Part shown: positions 52,923 through 62,505 of the stretch, piece after piece | Layout of the letters: every line of letters starts with the position of its first letter | How positions within the stretch are numbered: the first letter of the stretch is position 1 | From: JAWKWA01 sp041397765 | GTDB lineage: Bacteria > Pseudomonadota > Alphaproteobacteria > Rhizobiales > Hyphomicrobiaceae | Assembly (NCBI GenBank): GCA_041397765.1 | Contig: JAWKWA010000001.1 | Location: forward strand, 1-64,000 | Length of the DNA: 64,000 nucleotides | Reading direction: 5' to 3' | Program-made: the position numbers and the translations under genes | The notes under the pieces: model-generated | Told to the model about the DNA's origin: nothing | Seen by the model: the letters and a program-made list of their open reading frames with translations, nothing else | Databases searched by the model: none

Positions 52923-52952
52923 ATGATAGCGGAAGTGAGGAGAAACTACCAA
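52923..52952 (-). promoter_or_regulatory. Possible promoter of the L,D-transpeptidase gene
   Basis: Minus strand TTGGTA (52952-52947), 18-nt spacer, TATCAT (52928-52923). It lies in the 288-nt gap between the patatin-like gene and the transpeptidase, which holds nothing else recognised. Confidence 0.4.
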
Positions 52953-53175
52953 CCCATGGAAAAGCAAGGGTTAACCGTAGTGGCATTCTTGCCGCATGCG
53001 GAATGGGGCCAAAGGGAGCATCGCAGCACCCCCGAGAGGCGCGGCGGGCGGCCCGAGGCCGTCGCCCGATCGGCGTCGGGGACGGCGGATGAGGGCACTG
53101 CCGGGCGGCACCGCACAGGTCGGCACGGCGCCGGACAGGCGTCGGTTCGGGCGCGCATGGGGCCGGACGGCCGCG

Positions 53176-55671
53176 TCAGCGCTTCCAGAGCGAGACGAGC
53201 CGCTCGTACTCCTTCTTGTTGCGCTCCCAGTCGCCTGGAACCGACGAGCCCGGCGCGCTCCAGGAGAGCTGGCGGCGCATGCAGTCGAACTCGCGGTCGC
53301 GCAGATACCATGAGAAGCTCGCGCGCCCGGCATTCTCGAAGGTCACGCGATCGAGCGGGATGCTCTCGCCCGAATAGATCAGCTTCAGCGCCTCGAGCTC
53401 CTGCTCGTTGCGGTAGACCATGCTCGCCTGGCGCGCGGCCGCGAGACCTTCGAGGGGGCTCGTCAACCAGGCGAAGGCCCGCGCAAGGCTCGAGCGCTCG
53501 GCCGGTGCAGTCTCCTCCTCGCAGCCTTCGGAGACTGCGGCAGGCTTGCCCGGATCGAGCGGATAGGCGTTGATCTGCACGATGATGACGCCGGCCGTGT
53601 TCGCCTTCAGCCATTGCCGGACCGCGCCCTGGCGCAGATAGGACAGGGCGATGTTCATGCCGAAATTGTCGAAATAGCCGGCATCGACCACACGGCGCGT
53701 CGGCTCGATGGGCAGATTGACCGTCGGCGATGCGTAGGGGAAGTTCGCGCTCATGCGCGCGGCGGTCGAGACCTTGAAGGTATCGTAGGCCTTCGGGAAC
53801 ACGTCGAAGAAGCTCAGCGTCTCGCCCTTGGAGGAGCGCGCGATCTCCGACAGGTCGAGATTGGAGATGAGCAGCGGCTGTCCGGTCTCGACGATCATCG
53901 GCGAGAAGACGAGGGCCGGGCTGAGGCCGCGCTGCTCGAGATCGCGCAACTCCTTGAAGGTGGTCTGCTCGAGGCGCAGCCATTGCTCCTCCAGCGCCTT
54001 GCCGCGATCGCGCGGTGCGTAGCGGCGCGACAGGAGATGGAAGATGTCGGACTGCATGAGCTGCTGAAGGACCGGCGTCAGGCTGTCGCGACGGCCGCGC
54101 GAGCGCAGCGTCACGTCGCCGGTGCGCAGGCCGCGCGAGAGCCCGTCGATGTCGTCGGTCATGACGTCGACGACGCTCTTGCGGGCCAACTCGTCGGGGT
54201 CGGGGTAGAATTTCGGCATGACGGCGAAATAGGCGGCCCCCACCATGCCGCCTGAGGCGCCGGTCATCAGGCGGATGCTCGGAGCGAGGCCTTCGAGCTC
54301 GCCGCCCGGCAGGCTCTGCTCCTTCAGGAGATCGAGCACGAGAGCGGTCCAGAACGCCGCCCGGTAGGCGCCGCCCGAGGTGGTCACCACGACGAATTTC
54401 GGCTTGGCGCTGACGCCAGACACCGAGAACGACCGGCGGACATCGACCTGCTCGCGGGCCATGCGGCTGGCGATGGCGAGCTCGCGCCAGTTGATGCGGT
54501 CGGGCCGACGGGCGACGCGCTCGGCGCGCGGCTTCAGCACGCTGTCGCTCTCGAAGTGGACGAGCGGACCGGTGTAATAGGTGTCCATGCCCGGATAGCG
54601 ATAACGGAAGTCGTTCATGCCCTGGAAGGCGAGGAAGGCTACCAGCACGGCAATGACGATGGCGCGCCAGTTCTCGCCGAAGAAGTTGAGGGCGACATAG
54701 ATCGACAGCACGATGCCGAGCAGGCCGAAAATGGCGAGCGCCGGCATCAGCGAGGGAAGCTGCGTCAGCACCCAGATATAGACGGTGAAGAGCCCCCAGA
54801 GCACATAGCGGCGGACGCTGCCGCGGCGGAACAGCCATTCGAGCCAGCCGCTCTCGACGATCCGGCGCATCCGTCCGTGCCGAATGGGTTCGGCCCCGGG
54901 GGAGGGCCCGGCCTCATGCTCGGCTCGCGTCGGCAGGCCATCCCCCTCGTCCTCCAGCTCGACCAGAGTGACGCCTGGCCCGGGACGGCGCACACGGCGC
55001 CGGCGGCCGGGCTTGCGCTCCGGAACGACGGCATAAAGGAGCGACTTCGGGATGTCCTCGATGGTCCGGGTCAGCGACATGATGAGCGCGCAGGAGATGA
55101 GGCCGAGCATCATGCCGATCACGGCGCGGTCGAACTCGCCGCGCGACAGGGGCTCGATCGAGGGCACAAGCGGATAGGCCATGGCGATCATCGGCAGGAG
55201 CGCCGTCGGGATGACGCGGATGCCGAAATAGCCGAGCTCCTTCATGTAGCCCTGGTGATCGAGCCGTTGCGCCTCCTTGGGGTCGAGGGCGGCGGCGAAG
55301 AACCAGATGGCACCGGCAAAGAGGGTGGCGAAGAACTGCGTGAAGAAGGCCGGACTGGCGATCAGCGAGCCGGGGTCGACGCCGGCGATCGGGCTGTCCT
55401 CGCGGAAGAGATAGGGCACGCCATAGCTGGTGCCGAATCCGCCGGCGATGGCGAAGCAGGCGCCACCGTAGAGAACCAGGAACAGGAAGATGTGCCGTGC
55501 GAAGCGCCCCAGCACATCGGCCATGAAGGCGACCAGCACGAAGAGAATCGGAATATTCGGCAAGGAGAGCCCCCAGAACGCATCGCCCCCGGAGATGGCC
55601 TCAACGGTCCGGCCTCGGAGCCATCGGCCATCGTGCAGTCCGCCCCGCCGCCGGTACTGCCTGCTCCGCAT
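53176..55671 (-). CDS. Patatin-like phospholipase fused to a multi-helix membrane domain
   Basis: About 831 residues. The N-terminal half (about 35-355) has roughly eight hydrophobic segments, for example PNIPILFVLVAFMADVL, TLFAGAIWFFAAALD and YVLWGLFTVYIWVLTQL, separated by an Arg/Glu-rich loop. The C-terminal half is patatin-like: oxyanion segment SGGAYRA (432-438), nucleophile Ser in GASGG (471-475, GxSxG), and Asp in the DAGYFDN motif (663-669). It should hydrolyse lipid acyl esters at the membrane. The ATG used is 27 nt inside a TTG-started frame. It is last in the acyl-CoA gene run, 69 nt after the synthetase. Confidence 0.82.
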   Translation of the reverse strand: MRSRQYRRRGGLHDGRWLRGRTVEAISGGDAFWGLSLPNIPILFVLVAFMADVLGRFARHIFLFLVLYGGACFAIAGGFGTSYGVPYLFREDSPIAGVDPGSLIASPAFFTQFFATLFAGAIWFFAAALDPKEAQRLDHQGYMKELGYFGIRVIPTALLPMIAMAYPLVPSIEPLSRGEFDRAVIGMMLGLISCALIMSLTRTIEDIPKSLLYAVVPERKPGRRRRVRRPGPGVTLVELEDEGDGLPTRAEHEAGPSPGAEPIRHGRMRRIVESGWLEWLFRRGSVRRYVLWGLFTVYIWVLTQLPSLMPALAIFGLLGIVLSIYVALNFFGENWRAIVIAVLVAFLAFQGMNDFRYRYPGMDTYYTGPLVHFESDSVLKPRAERVARRPDRINWRELAIASRMAREQVDVRRSFSVSGVSAKPKFVVVTTSGGAYRAAFWTALVLDLLKEQSLPGGELEGLAPSIRLMTGASGGMVGAAYFAVMPKFYPDPDELARKSVVDVMTDDIDGLSRGLRTGDVTLRSRGRRDSLTPVLQQLMQSDIFHLLSRRYAPRDRGKALEEQWLRLEQTTFKELRDLEQRGLSPALVFSPMIVETGQPLLISNLDLSEIARSSKGETLSFFDVFPKAYDTFKVSTAARMSANFPYASPTVNLPIEPTRRVVDAGYFDNFGMNIALSYLRQGAVRQWLKANTAGVIIVQINAYPLDPGKPAAVSEGCEEETAPAERSSLARAFAWLTSPLEGLAAARQASMVYRNEQELEALKLIYSGESIPLDRVTFENAGRASFSWYLRDREFDCMRRQLSWSAPGSSVPGDWERNKKEYERLVSLWKR

Positions 55672-55740
55672 GGTGACGCCGCCGGCGGCCGGCGTCAATC
55701 AGCCGGAGCCGAGGGGCGGCGGCCGTCCTTGCGGACCCTG

Positions 55741-57879
55741 TCACTCGGTCGTGACGACGAGGGCGTCGGCCGCCATGGCGCCCTCGCCCTCGGCCATCAC
55801 CATCAGCGGATTGACGTCGATCTCGAGAATGCTGTCGCGATGGGCGAGGGCGTGGTCGGCGACGGCGAGAATGGCGCGGACGGTGGCGGCGAGGTCGCCG
55901 CGCGGGCGGCCGCGGAAACCCTCGAACAACGGAAAGGTCCGCAGGCGCCGGAGCGCCGCCTCGATCTCAGCGGCCGTCGCGGGCAAGAGCAGGCGCCCGG
56001 CATCGCGCAGAAGCTCGACCAGCACGCCACCGGCGCCGACGACGAGGACGAGCCCGAACTGGGGATCGCGCTTGATGCCGACGATGAGCTCGGCGACCGG
56101 AGATGCGAGCATCGGCTCGATGAGGAAACGATCGACGACGAGGCCGGGGCGCCTCACCGCGATCCGACCGGCCATGTCGCGGGCGGCGACCTCGAGATCG
56201 CCGGGGGCGAGGCCGAGGACGACGCCGCCGACCTCGGTCTTGTGCGGCAGGTCGTCGTGGAGGGCTTTGAGGACGAGGCGGTCGCCGAGCCCCGCCGCTG
56301 CGTCCGGGAGCTCCGTCAGACCGCAGGCGACGCTTCTTGGCACCGGCAGGCCGGATGCGGCGAGGCGGCGCTTGCTTTCCAGCTCGTTCAGCGTCCGCGG
56401 CGCGCCGGTCGAGGGCCGGAGGGCTGGAAGCGGCAGGCCGGCCCGATCCTCACGCAAACGCTCGCAATGGGTGGCCCATTTTCCGAGCACGGGACCGGCA
56501 TCGTCGAGACCCTGCAGGGGCAAGAGCCCCTCGGCGAGCACGTGCTCGCGCATCGGCCGGGGCATCGATTCCGGATTGACGCAGGCGACGGCGGCCGGAA
56601 CGCCACTCGACCGGCTGGCGCTGCCCATCGCCCGCACCATGGCCGCGATCGCCTTGCCGAGATCGGGGCCAAGCTCGGGGAGCGGATGGTCGATCACGAG
56701 GAGCCCCATATCGACCCCCTCGGCGAGCATCGCCGCGAGCATCGGCGTCAGGCGCGCCTCGTCGCCCCAGTAGCCCGCCGTGAAGTCGAGCGGATTGGAG
56801 GCCATGCCGAAATCGGGCAGCAGGGCCTGGATGACGCCTGCCTGGCGGGACGACAGCGGCGGGATCGCGAGCCCGGCGCCGGAGGCGGCGTCGGCCGCCA
56901 TGCCGTTGTCGCCGCCCGAGCTGGAGATGACGGCGAGACGACGGCCGGCGACCGGCCGCCAGACCGAGGCGGTCTTCAGAAGCTCGAGGAACTCGGGCAC
57001 CGAGACCGCCGCAATGACGCCGAGCCGCTCGAACAAGGCCTCGTAGAGCTCGTTCTGGCCGGCGAGGGAGCTGGTGTGGCTCGCCGCGAGGCGCGCGCCG
57101 AGCTCGGAGGTGCCGACGCGGAAGGCGACGACAGGCCGCCCCTTCGCCCGCGCCTTCTGGCAGGCCCGCGCAAAGGCCGGAACGTCGCGGATCCCTTCCA
57201 TGAAGAGTCCGATGGCGGTGACGGCCGGATCGTCGGCGAGATAGTCGATATAGTCCTCGAAGCCGAGCACGGCCTGGTTGCCGGCGCTGACGATGTAGGA
57301 AAAGGGCAGGCTGCGCTGGCTCATCGTCAGATTGATGCAGACATTGCCGCTCTGGGCGATGATGGCGGCGCCGCGGCGGCTCTCGAGCCGGGGATAGGGC
57401 AGCGGCCAGAGGCTGCCGTCGGTCACGTAGTTGATGACGCCGAAGCAGTTGGGGCCGACGACGGCCATGTCGCCGGCGGCGGCGACAAGGGCCTTCGCGC
57501 GGGCCGCCCCGACCTCGCCGAGCTCGGAGAAGCCGGCAGCGTAGCAGACGGCAGCACCGGTGCCGATGGCGGCGAGATCCCGCACCGCCTCGACCGTCGC
57601 CTCGGCGGGAATGCCGACGAAGGCCGCATCGGGCACGCCCGGCAGATCGGCGATCGTCGGTACGGTGGCGATGCCCTCGATCTCGCGGCGGGTGCGGCTG
57701 ACGGCGTAGATCTCGCCGCCAAAGCCCGACTGGCGGGTGGTGCGGATGGCGGCGGAGGCGCGCAGGCCGCCGAGGAAGACGATGCTGCGCGGCTCGAACA
57801 ACCGCGCCATGTTGGCGCGGCGCGCCGGCGTCATTGCCCCCGGCACCTCGCCACCGCTCGAAGCGATCTCGTCGCTCAT
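55741..57879 (-). CDS. ADP-forming acyl-CoA synthetase (acetate-CoA ligase family)
   Basis: Single-chain fusion of alpha and beta subunits (712 residues). CoA-binding part: MARLFEPRSIVFLGGLRAS, PDAAFVGIPAEAT, VGPNCFGVINY, IAQSGNVCINLTMSQRSLPF. The succinyl-CoA-synthetase-like part includes ASHTSSLAGQNELYEALFER, where the His is the probable phospho-histidine. The C-terminal ATP-grasp part includes RLVLKALHDDLPHKTEVGGV and ILEIDVNPLMV. Forms acyl-CoA with ATP giving ADP. It sits with an acyl-CoA dehydrogenase and an enoyl-CoA hydratase, which fits use of a carboxylic acid; the acid is unknown. Confidence 0.9.
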   Translation of the reverse strand: MSDEIASSGGEVPGAMTPARRANMARLFEPRSIVFLGGLRASAAIRTTRQSGFGGEIYAVSRTRREIEGIATVPTIADLPGVPDAAFVGIPAEATVEAVRDLAAIGTGAAVCYAAGFSELGEVGAARAKALVAAAGDMAVVGPNCFGVINYVTDGSLWPLPYPRLESRRGAAIIAQSGNVCINLTMSQRSLPFSYIVSAGNQAVLGFEDYIDYLADDPAVTAIGLFMEGIRDVPAFARACQKARAKGRPVVAFRVGTSELGARLAASHTSSLAGQNELYEALFERLGVIAAVSVPEFLELLKTASVWRPVAGRRLAVISSSGGDNGMAADAASGAGLAIPPLSSRQAGVIQALLPDFGMASNPLDFTAGYWGDEARLTPMLAAMLAEGVDMGLLVIDHPLPELGPDLGKAIAAMVRAMGSASRSSGVPAAVACVNPESMPRPMREHVLAEGLLPLQGLDDAGPVLGKWATHCERLREDRAGLPLPALRPSTGAPRTLNELESKRRLAASGLPVPRSVACGLTELPDAAAGLGDRLVLKALHDDLPHKTEVGGVVLGLAPGDLEVAARDMAGRIAVRRPGLVVDRFLIEPMLASPVAELIVGIKRDPQFGLVLVVGAGGVLVELLRDAGRLLLPATAAEIEAALRRLRTFPLFEGFRGRPRGDLAATVRAILAVADHALAHRDSILEIDVNPLMVMAEGEGAMAADALVVTTE

Positions 57880-57928
57880 GCCCGTCGTCGTTCCCTGTCT
57901 CGTGCCATGCCGGTTGGCCCGCGCACCC

Positions 57929-59086
57929 TCAACTGCGATAGGGCTTCAGGATGTCGCGTGCGATCAGCTCGCGATGAACCTCGGAGGTGCCCTCCCAGAT
58001 CCGCTCGACACGCGAATCCCGCCAGAAGCGCTGGATCGGCAGATCCTCCATGACGCCGAGGCCGCCGAAGATCTGCACCGCATGGTCGGTGACGCGGCCG
58101 ACCAGCTCGGAGCCGAACAGGTTGCACATCGAGGCCTCGTGGCGGGTCAGCGTGCCCTCGTCCATTTTCCAGGCCGCCTCCATCAGCAGGAGATTGCCGA
58201 GCCGGATGTCCATCGCCATGTCGGCGATCTTGTAGCCGGTGCCCTGGAACTCGCCGATGGTGCGGCCGAAGGCCTTGCGGGTGGCCGCCCATTCGCAGCT
58301 CATCTCGAACGCGCGCTCGGCGCGGCCGACGCAGTGTGCCGCCAGCATGACGCGACCCGAATAGAGCCAATCGTTGGCGAAGCCGAAGCCGGCGCCGACT
58401 TCGCCGAGCACCTTGCGGGCGGGCACGCGGACATTCTCCAGATAGACCATGTTCGGGTTGTAGCCGCGCGTGCAGATCGACTTCATCGGCTGGACGGTGA
58501 CGCCGGGCGTCGCCTTGTCGACGAGGAAGGCGGTGAACTCCTTCTCGGGACCGCGCTTGCCCTCACGCGTGCCGCTGACGGCGAAGACGATGATGAAATC
58601 GGCGACGTCGGCATAGGAGATGAACTGCTTGACGCCGTTCAGCACCCAGTCGCCGCCATCCTGACGGGCGCTCGTGATGATGGCGCGGGCGTCCGAGCCG
58701 GCGTCGGGCTCGGTCAGGGCGAAACAGTCGGTCCGCTCGCCGGTGATGCAGGGGATCAGATACTCCGCAATCTGGTCGCCGGTGCAGGCCTTCAGGATGT
58801 TGGCGGGACGCTTCAAGAGCACGCCGAGCGCGGTCGCGGGCTTGCCGAGCACGCGCTCGGCCTGGGCCTGGGTCTGGTAGTCGAGGCCGCCGCCGCCGTA
58901 TTCCGCGGGCATGTTGAGAGCATAGAAGCCGGCGGCGAGCCCCTTGCGGCGGATGTCGGCGGCGATCTCCTCGGGCACGGCGCGCAGCTCCTCGACGATC
59001 GCCTCGTGAGGATAGAGCTCCTTCTCGACGAAGGCGGTCAGCGCATCGACGAGCGCCTGCTGCTCGAAGGTCAGGGAGAAGTCCAC
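57929..59086 (-). CDS. Acyl-CoA dehydrogenase
   Basis: FAD enzyme making trans-2-enoyl-CoA (385 residues). MDFSLTFEQQALVDALTAFV, ADIRRKGLAAGFYALNMPAE, CFALTEPDAGSDARAIIT, RKAFGRTIGEFQGTGYKIAD, QIFGGLGVMEDLPIQRFWRD and the active-site region IWEGTSEVHRELIARDIL. The start is a GTG (VDFSLTF) with GGAG 8 nt upstream; the frame further upstream is unrelated. It is 43 nt after the enoyl-CoA hydratase gene and 49 nt before the synthetase gene. Confidence 0.94.
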   Translation of the reverse strand: MDFSLTFEQQALVDALTAFVEKELYPHEAIVEELRAVPEEIAADIRRKGLAAGFYALNMPAEYGGGGLDYQTQAQAERVLGKPATALGVLLKRPANILKACTGDQIAEYLIPCITGERTDCFALTEPDAGSDARAIITSARQDGGDWVLNGVKQFISYADVADFIIVFAVSGTREGKRGPEKEFTAFLVDKATPGVTVQPMKSICTRGYNPNMVYLENVRVPARKVLGEVGAGFGFANDWLYSGRVMLAAHCVGRAERAFEMSCEWAATRKAFGRTIGEFQGTGYKIADMAMDIRLGNLLLMEAAWKMDEGTLTRHEASMCNLFGSELVGRVTDHAVQIFGGLGVMEDLPIQRFWRDSRVERIWEGTSEVHRELIARDILKPYRS

Positions 59087-59129
59087 ATTCGCACTCCGTT
59101 TGCTGCCCCGGCTCGCGGCCGGCCGCCGG

Positions 59130-59918
59130 TCAGCGTCCGCTAAAGCGGGGCTGGCGGCGCTCGTTGGCGGCGGCGAGCCCCTCGGCATGATCCTCGGTTC
59201 GCGCGCAGATGCGGCCGGCGCGCTGCTCCTCCACCTGCTGCTCGAGGAGAGATCGCCGGTCGGCGCTGTCGATCAGGCGCTTGGTGAGGCCGATGGCGAT
59301 GGTGGGTCCGCTCGCCAGCCGCCCGGCCAGCTCCATGGTGCGGGCCTCGAGCGCCTCGGCCGCCACCACCTCGCCGACGAGGCCGGCGGCCGCCGCCTTC
59401 GCCGCGCTCCAGCTCTCGCCCGTATAGGCGAACATCTTGGCGGCCTCGATGCCGATCAGGCGGGGCATCAGCCAGCTGCCGCCGCAGTCGGGCGGATAGC
59501 CGACGCGGGTATAGGCGCAGATGAACTTCGCGCGCTCGGAGGCGATGCGGAAGTCGCAGGCGAGCGCCATGTCGAGCCCGGCGCCGACGGCCGCGCCGTC
59601 GATCATGGCGATGGTGGGGATGGCGAGACGGAAGACGGCCGCGACGAGGCGGCTCGCCTCGTCGACCCAATCGCGGTCGGGATAGGGGTCGATGCCGCTC
59701 AGCTTGTCGGCCCATTCCTTCACGTCGGCGCCGCCGGAGAAGGCTCCGCCGCGGCCGGTCAGGACGAGGGCGCGGACCGTGCCGGCGGCCTCGGCCTCGC
59801 GGATCGCCTGCTGCATGCCGACGAGCACCGCCATGTTGATGGCATTGCGGACCTCGGGACGGTTGATGGCGATGATGCGGACCGCGCCGCGGTCCTCGAC
59901 TTCGACGCAGGGTTCCAT
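59130..59918 (-). CDS. Enoyl-CoA hydratase/isomerase (crotonase family)
   Basis: Crotonase of 262 residues: VRIIAINRPEVRNAINMAVL, LVLTGRGGAFSGGADVKEWA (oxyanion hole), MIDGAAVGAGLDMALACDFR, and CGGSWLMPRLIGIEAAKMFA. The usual Glu at the end of the first active-site helix is not obvious (PPDCGGSWLMP), so isomerase or another crotonase reaction is possible. Begins the minus-strand acyl-CoA run. An upstream open frame of about 130 residues is non-conserved and was excluded. Confidence 0.88.
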   Translation of the reverse strand: MEPCVEVEDRGAVRIIAINRPEVRNAINMAVLVGMQQAIREAEAAGTVRALVLTGRGGAFSGGADVKEWADKLSGIDPYPDRDWVDEASRLVAAVFRLAIPTIAMIDGAAVGAGLDMALACDFRIASERAKFICAYTRVGYPPDCGGSWLMPRLIGIEAAKMFAYTGESWSAAKAAAAGLVGEVVAAEALEARTMELAGRLASGPTIAIGLTKRLIDSADRRSLLEQQVEEQRAGRICARTEDHAEGLAAANERRQPRFSGR

Positions 59919-60225
59919 CGGATCGGGACCTCCCGGCAGGCGCCACGTTCGCCGGTCGCGGCCATCGCTCGGCCGCGCCGGGCCTGAGATGGACAGGTCG
60001 GGCGCCGGCCCGTCAAGGGGGCGGGGGGACGCGCATGGCGGGGCTGCCGGAAACGGGCATGAGGTTCCGTGAGGTGCGATGGTGAGCCGCCGATCGACGG
60101 AGGGAAGGGTGGATAGGCCGGAAAGAGGGGCTGCAATCCCACGCGGGCTGCCGATATTAGGAGAGGAGCGGGCCGGATCTTGCCGGCCGAGTGGCGTGGC
60201 ACGGCGGCATGGGAGCGGATCAACG
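59919..60225. other. Divergent spacer between enoyl-CoA hydratase and yacG
   Basis: A 307-nt spacer between oppositely directed genes. It must hold promoters for both, but none stands out by eye and no repeat or ORF is supported. Confidence 0.35.
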
Positions 60226-60498
60226 ATGACGGCAGAGAGCCGAAGACCAAAGCTCAGATGCCCGATCTGCCGCAACCCGGCGGCCGAGGCGTTCAGGCCG
60301 TTCTGCTCCAAGCGCTGTGCCGATGTCGATCTCGCCCGCTGGCTCGGCGGGTCCTATGCGATCCCCGGTCATCAGGATACCGAGGAGGACGGCGACGCCC
60401 AGCCGGCGGCGACGGGGCCGGGCCGTCGAGCGGCCGAGGCGCCGGAGGACGAGGAGCCCGGGATTGCCGCGCCCGCCCGGCGACGATCGACGCATTGA
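60226..60498 (+). CDS. yacG: DNA gyrase inhibitor YacG-type zinc protein
   Basis: Small zinc finger (90 residues). Four ligands Cys12-X2-Cys15 and Cys27-X3-Cys31 in LRCPICRNPAAEAFRPFCS and KRCADVDLARWLGGSYAIPG, the conserved family core, followed by a long acidic and Pro/Ala-rich tail. In E. coli YacG binds GyrB and blocks DNA binding. In alphaproteobacteria it normally follows maf/rng; neither is here. GGGAG lies 10 nt before the ATG. Confidence 0.88.
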   Translation: MTAESRRPKLRCPICRNPAAEAFRPFCSKRCADVDLARWLGGSYAIPGHQDTEEDGDAQPAATGPGRRAAEAPEDEEPGIAAPARRRSTH

Positions 60499-60660
60499 CG
60501 AGCGACTAAACCCGGTGAACGGCTCGCCCCGGTTTCAGCCCGCGACCGGGACGATCGCCGGCTCGGTGTCGCTTTCCGCAAACCGGCAATCAGCCTAGAC
60601 TTCCCGCCGACCAGGTGGTCCCGGCCGGGCGCCACATTCGAGAATCTGGAGAGAGCAAGG

Positions 60661-62505
60661 ATGAGCTACGAGGCCCCGATCGAAGAGATGATCGCAACGC
60701 TCGAAGCGGCCGGCGGGCTCTCCCGGCTGATCGGCGATGGCACGCTTCAGGGACTCGACCGCGATCTGGTGCGCTCGGTGCTGGAAGAGGCCGGGAAGTT
60801 CGGCTCGGGCGTGCTGGCGCCGCTCAACCGCAGGGGCGACGAGATCGGTTCCCATCTGCAAGACGGCCGGGTGACGCTGCCGGCCGAGTGGCCGGACGCC
60901 TACCGGCAATGGTGCGAGGCGGGCTGGAGCGCGCTGCCATGCGCGAGCGAGCATGGCGGGCAGGACCTGCCGCACCTCGTCGCCATGGCGGTCGCCGAGG
61001 TCTGGCAGTCGTCCAACCTCGCCTTCGGGCTCTGCCCGATCCTGACGCAAGGAGCCATCGAGGCGATCGAGGCGGCGGCGTCCGATGAGCTGAAGGCGCG
61101 CTACCTGCCGAACATGGTGAGCGGCAAGTGGACCGGCACCATGAACCTGACGGAGCCGCAGGCGGGCTCGGATCTGGGGGTCGTCAAGACCCGCGCCATG
61201 CCGCAGCCGGACGGCACTTTCCGGATCTTCGGCACCAAGATCTTCATCTCCTACGGCGACCACGAGATGACGGAGAACATCATCCATCTCGTGCTCGCCC
61301 GGCTGCCCGACGCGCCGGAGGGAACGCGCGGCATCTCGCTGTTCATCGTGCCAAAATATCTCGTCAATGCCGACGGGTCGATCGGTGCGCGCAACGATCT
61401 GAGGCCGACCGGGGTCGAGGAGAAGCTCGGCATCCATTCGAGCCCGACCTGCGTGATGACCTATGGCGAGAGGGATGGCGCGACCGGCTACATGGTCGGC
61501 GAGCCGAACCGGGGCCTTGCCGCCATGTTCGTGATGATGAACCGGGCGCGGCTCGCCGTCGGCATCCAGGGCGTCGGGGTGGCGGAGCGGGCAACGCAGC
61601 ACGCGGTCGCCTTCGCGCGCGAGCGGCGCCAGGGGCGGGCCGCCTCGGCCCCGGGCGATGGCATTGCGCCGATCATCGAGCATCCGGACGTCCGGCGCAT
61701 GCTGCTCACCATGCGGGCGATGACGGCGGCGGCCCGGGCGATCTGCTACGAGACGGCAGGAGCGCTCGACGCCTCGGAGCGGGCCGAGGACCCCGCCCGG
61801 CGCAAGGCGGCGGCCGACAAGGTGGCGCTGCTGACGCCGGTCGCCAAATCCTTCGCCACCGAGGGAAGCGTCGAGGTCGCCTCGCTCGGCATCCAGGTGC
61901 ATGGCGGCATGGGCTTCGTCGAGGAGACCGGGGCGGCGCAGTTCCTGCGCGACGCCCGCATCCTGCCGATCTACGAGGGCACCAACGGCATCCAGGCGAT
62001 CGATCTGGTGACGCGCAAGCTGCCGCTCGAGGGCGGGGCCGTGCTGAAACGCTATGTCGGCGAGCTCGCCGGCATACCCGACAAGGTCGAGGCGTCCAAT
62101 CAGCCGGGTGCGGCCAAGACGGCGGCCCGGCTCGCCGATGCGATCGCCGCGCTGTCGGAGGCGAGCCGGTGGATGGGCGAGCGGTTGAAGTCCGGAGAGA
62201 TCGACGCCGCGCTCGCCGGGGCGACCGCCTATCAGCGGCTGTTCGGCATCACCGCCGGCGGCTGCCTGCTCGCCCGGTGCGCCTATGGGAAGGGCGCCTC
62301 GGAGGCGGCCCGCGGCCGACTCGGCGCACTCGCGCGCTTCTTTGCCACCAACATCGCCAACAGAGCGCCGGGACTCGCCTCGCGCATCGAGGCCGGTAGC
62401 GGCAGCGTGCTGGAGGTGCCGGCGCGCTCGGTGCGCGGAGTTGAGGACCGGCAAGGCAAGGGGACCAGGCGGCATGAGCGAGCATGTGAGGATCGAGCGG
62501 CGTGA
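60661..62505 (+). CDS. Acyl-CoA dehydrogenase, long type (DmdC/FadE-like)
   Basis: A 614-residue member of the long acyl-CoA dehydrogenase group that includes 3-methylmercaptopropionyl-CoA dehydrogenase. MNLTEPQAGSDLGVVKTRAM, FGTKIFISYGDHEMTENIIH, EKLGIHSSPTCVMTYG, VQVHGGMGFVEETG-like IQVHGGMGFVEETGAAQFLR and catalytic region RILPIYEGTNGIQAIDLVTR. The C-terminal 150 residues form the extra helical domain. The last 30 or so residues are Arg-rich and overlap the next gene by 32 nt, which may point to another small indel near the 3' end. Substrate undetermined. Confidence 0.9.
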   Translation: MSYEAPIEEMIATLEAAGGLSRLIGDGTLQGLDRDLVRSVLEEAGKFGSGVLAPLNRRGDEIGSHLQDGRVTLPAEWPDAYRQWCEAGWSALPCASEHGGQDLPHLVAMAVAEVWQSSNLAFGLCPILTQGAIEAIEAAASDELKARYLPNMVSGKWTGTMNLTEPQAGSDLGVVKTRAMPQPDGTFRIFGTKIFISYGDHEMTENIIHLVLARLPDAPEGTRGISLFIVPKYLVNADGSIGARNDLRPTGVEEKLGIHSSPTCVMTYGERDGATGYMVGEPNRGLAAMFVMMNRARLAVGIQGVGVAERATQHAVAFARERRQGRAASAPGDGIAPIIEHPDVRRMLLTMRAMTAAARAICYETAGALDASERAEDPARRKAAADKVALLTPVAKSFATEGSVEVASLGIQVHGGMGFVEETGAAQFLRDARILPIYEGTNGIQAIDLVTRKLPLEGGAVLKRYVGELAGIPDKVEASNQPGAAKTAARLADAIAALSEASRWMGERLKSGEIDAALAGATAYQRLFGITAGGCLLARCAYGKGASEAARGRLGALARFFATNIANRAPGLASRIEAGSGSVLEVPARSVRGVEDRQGKGTRRHERACEDRAA

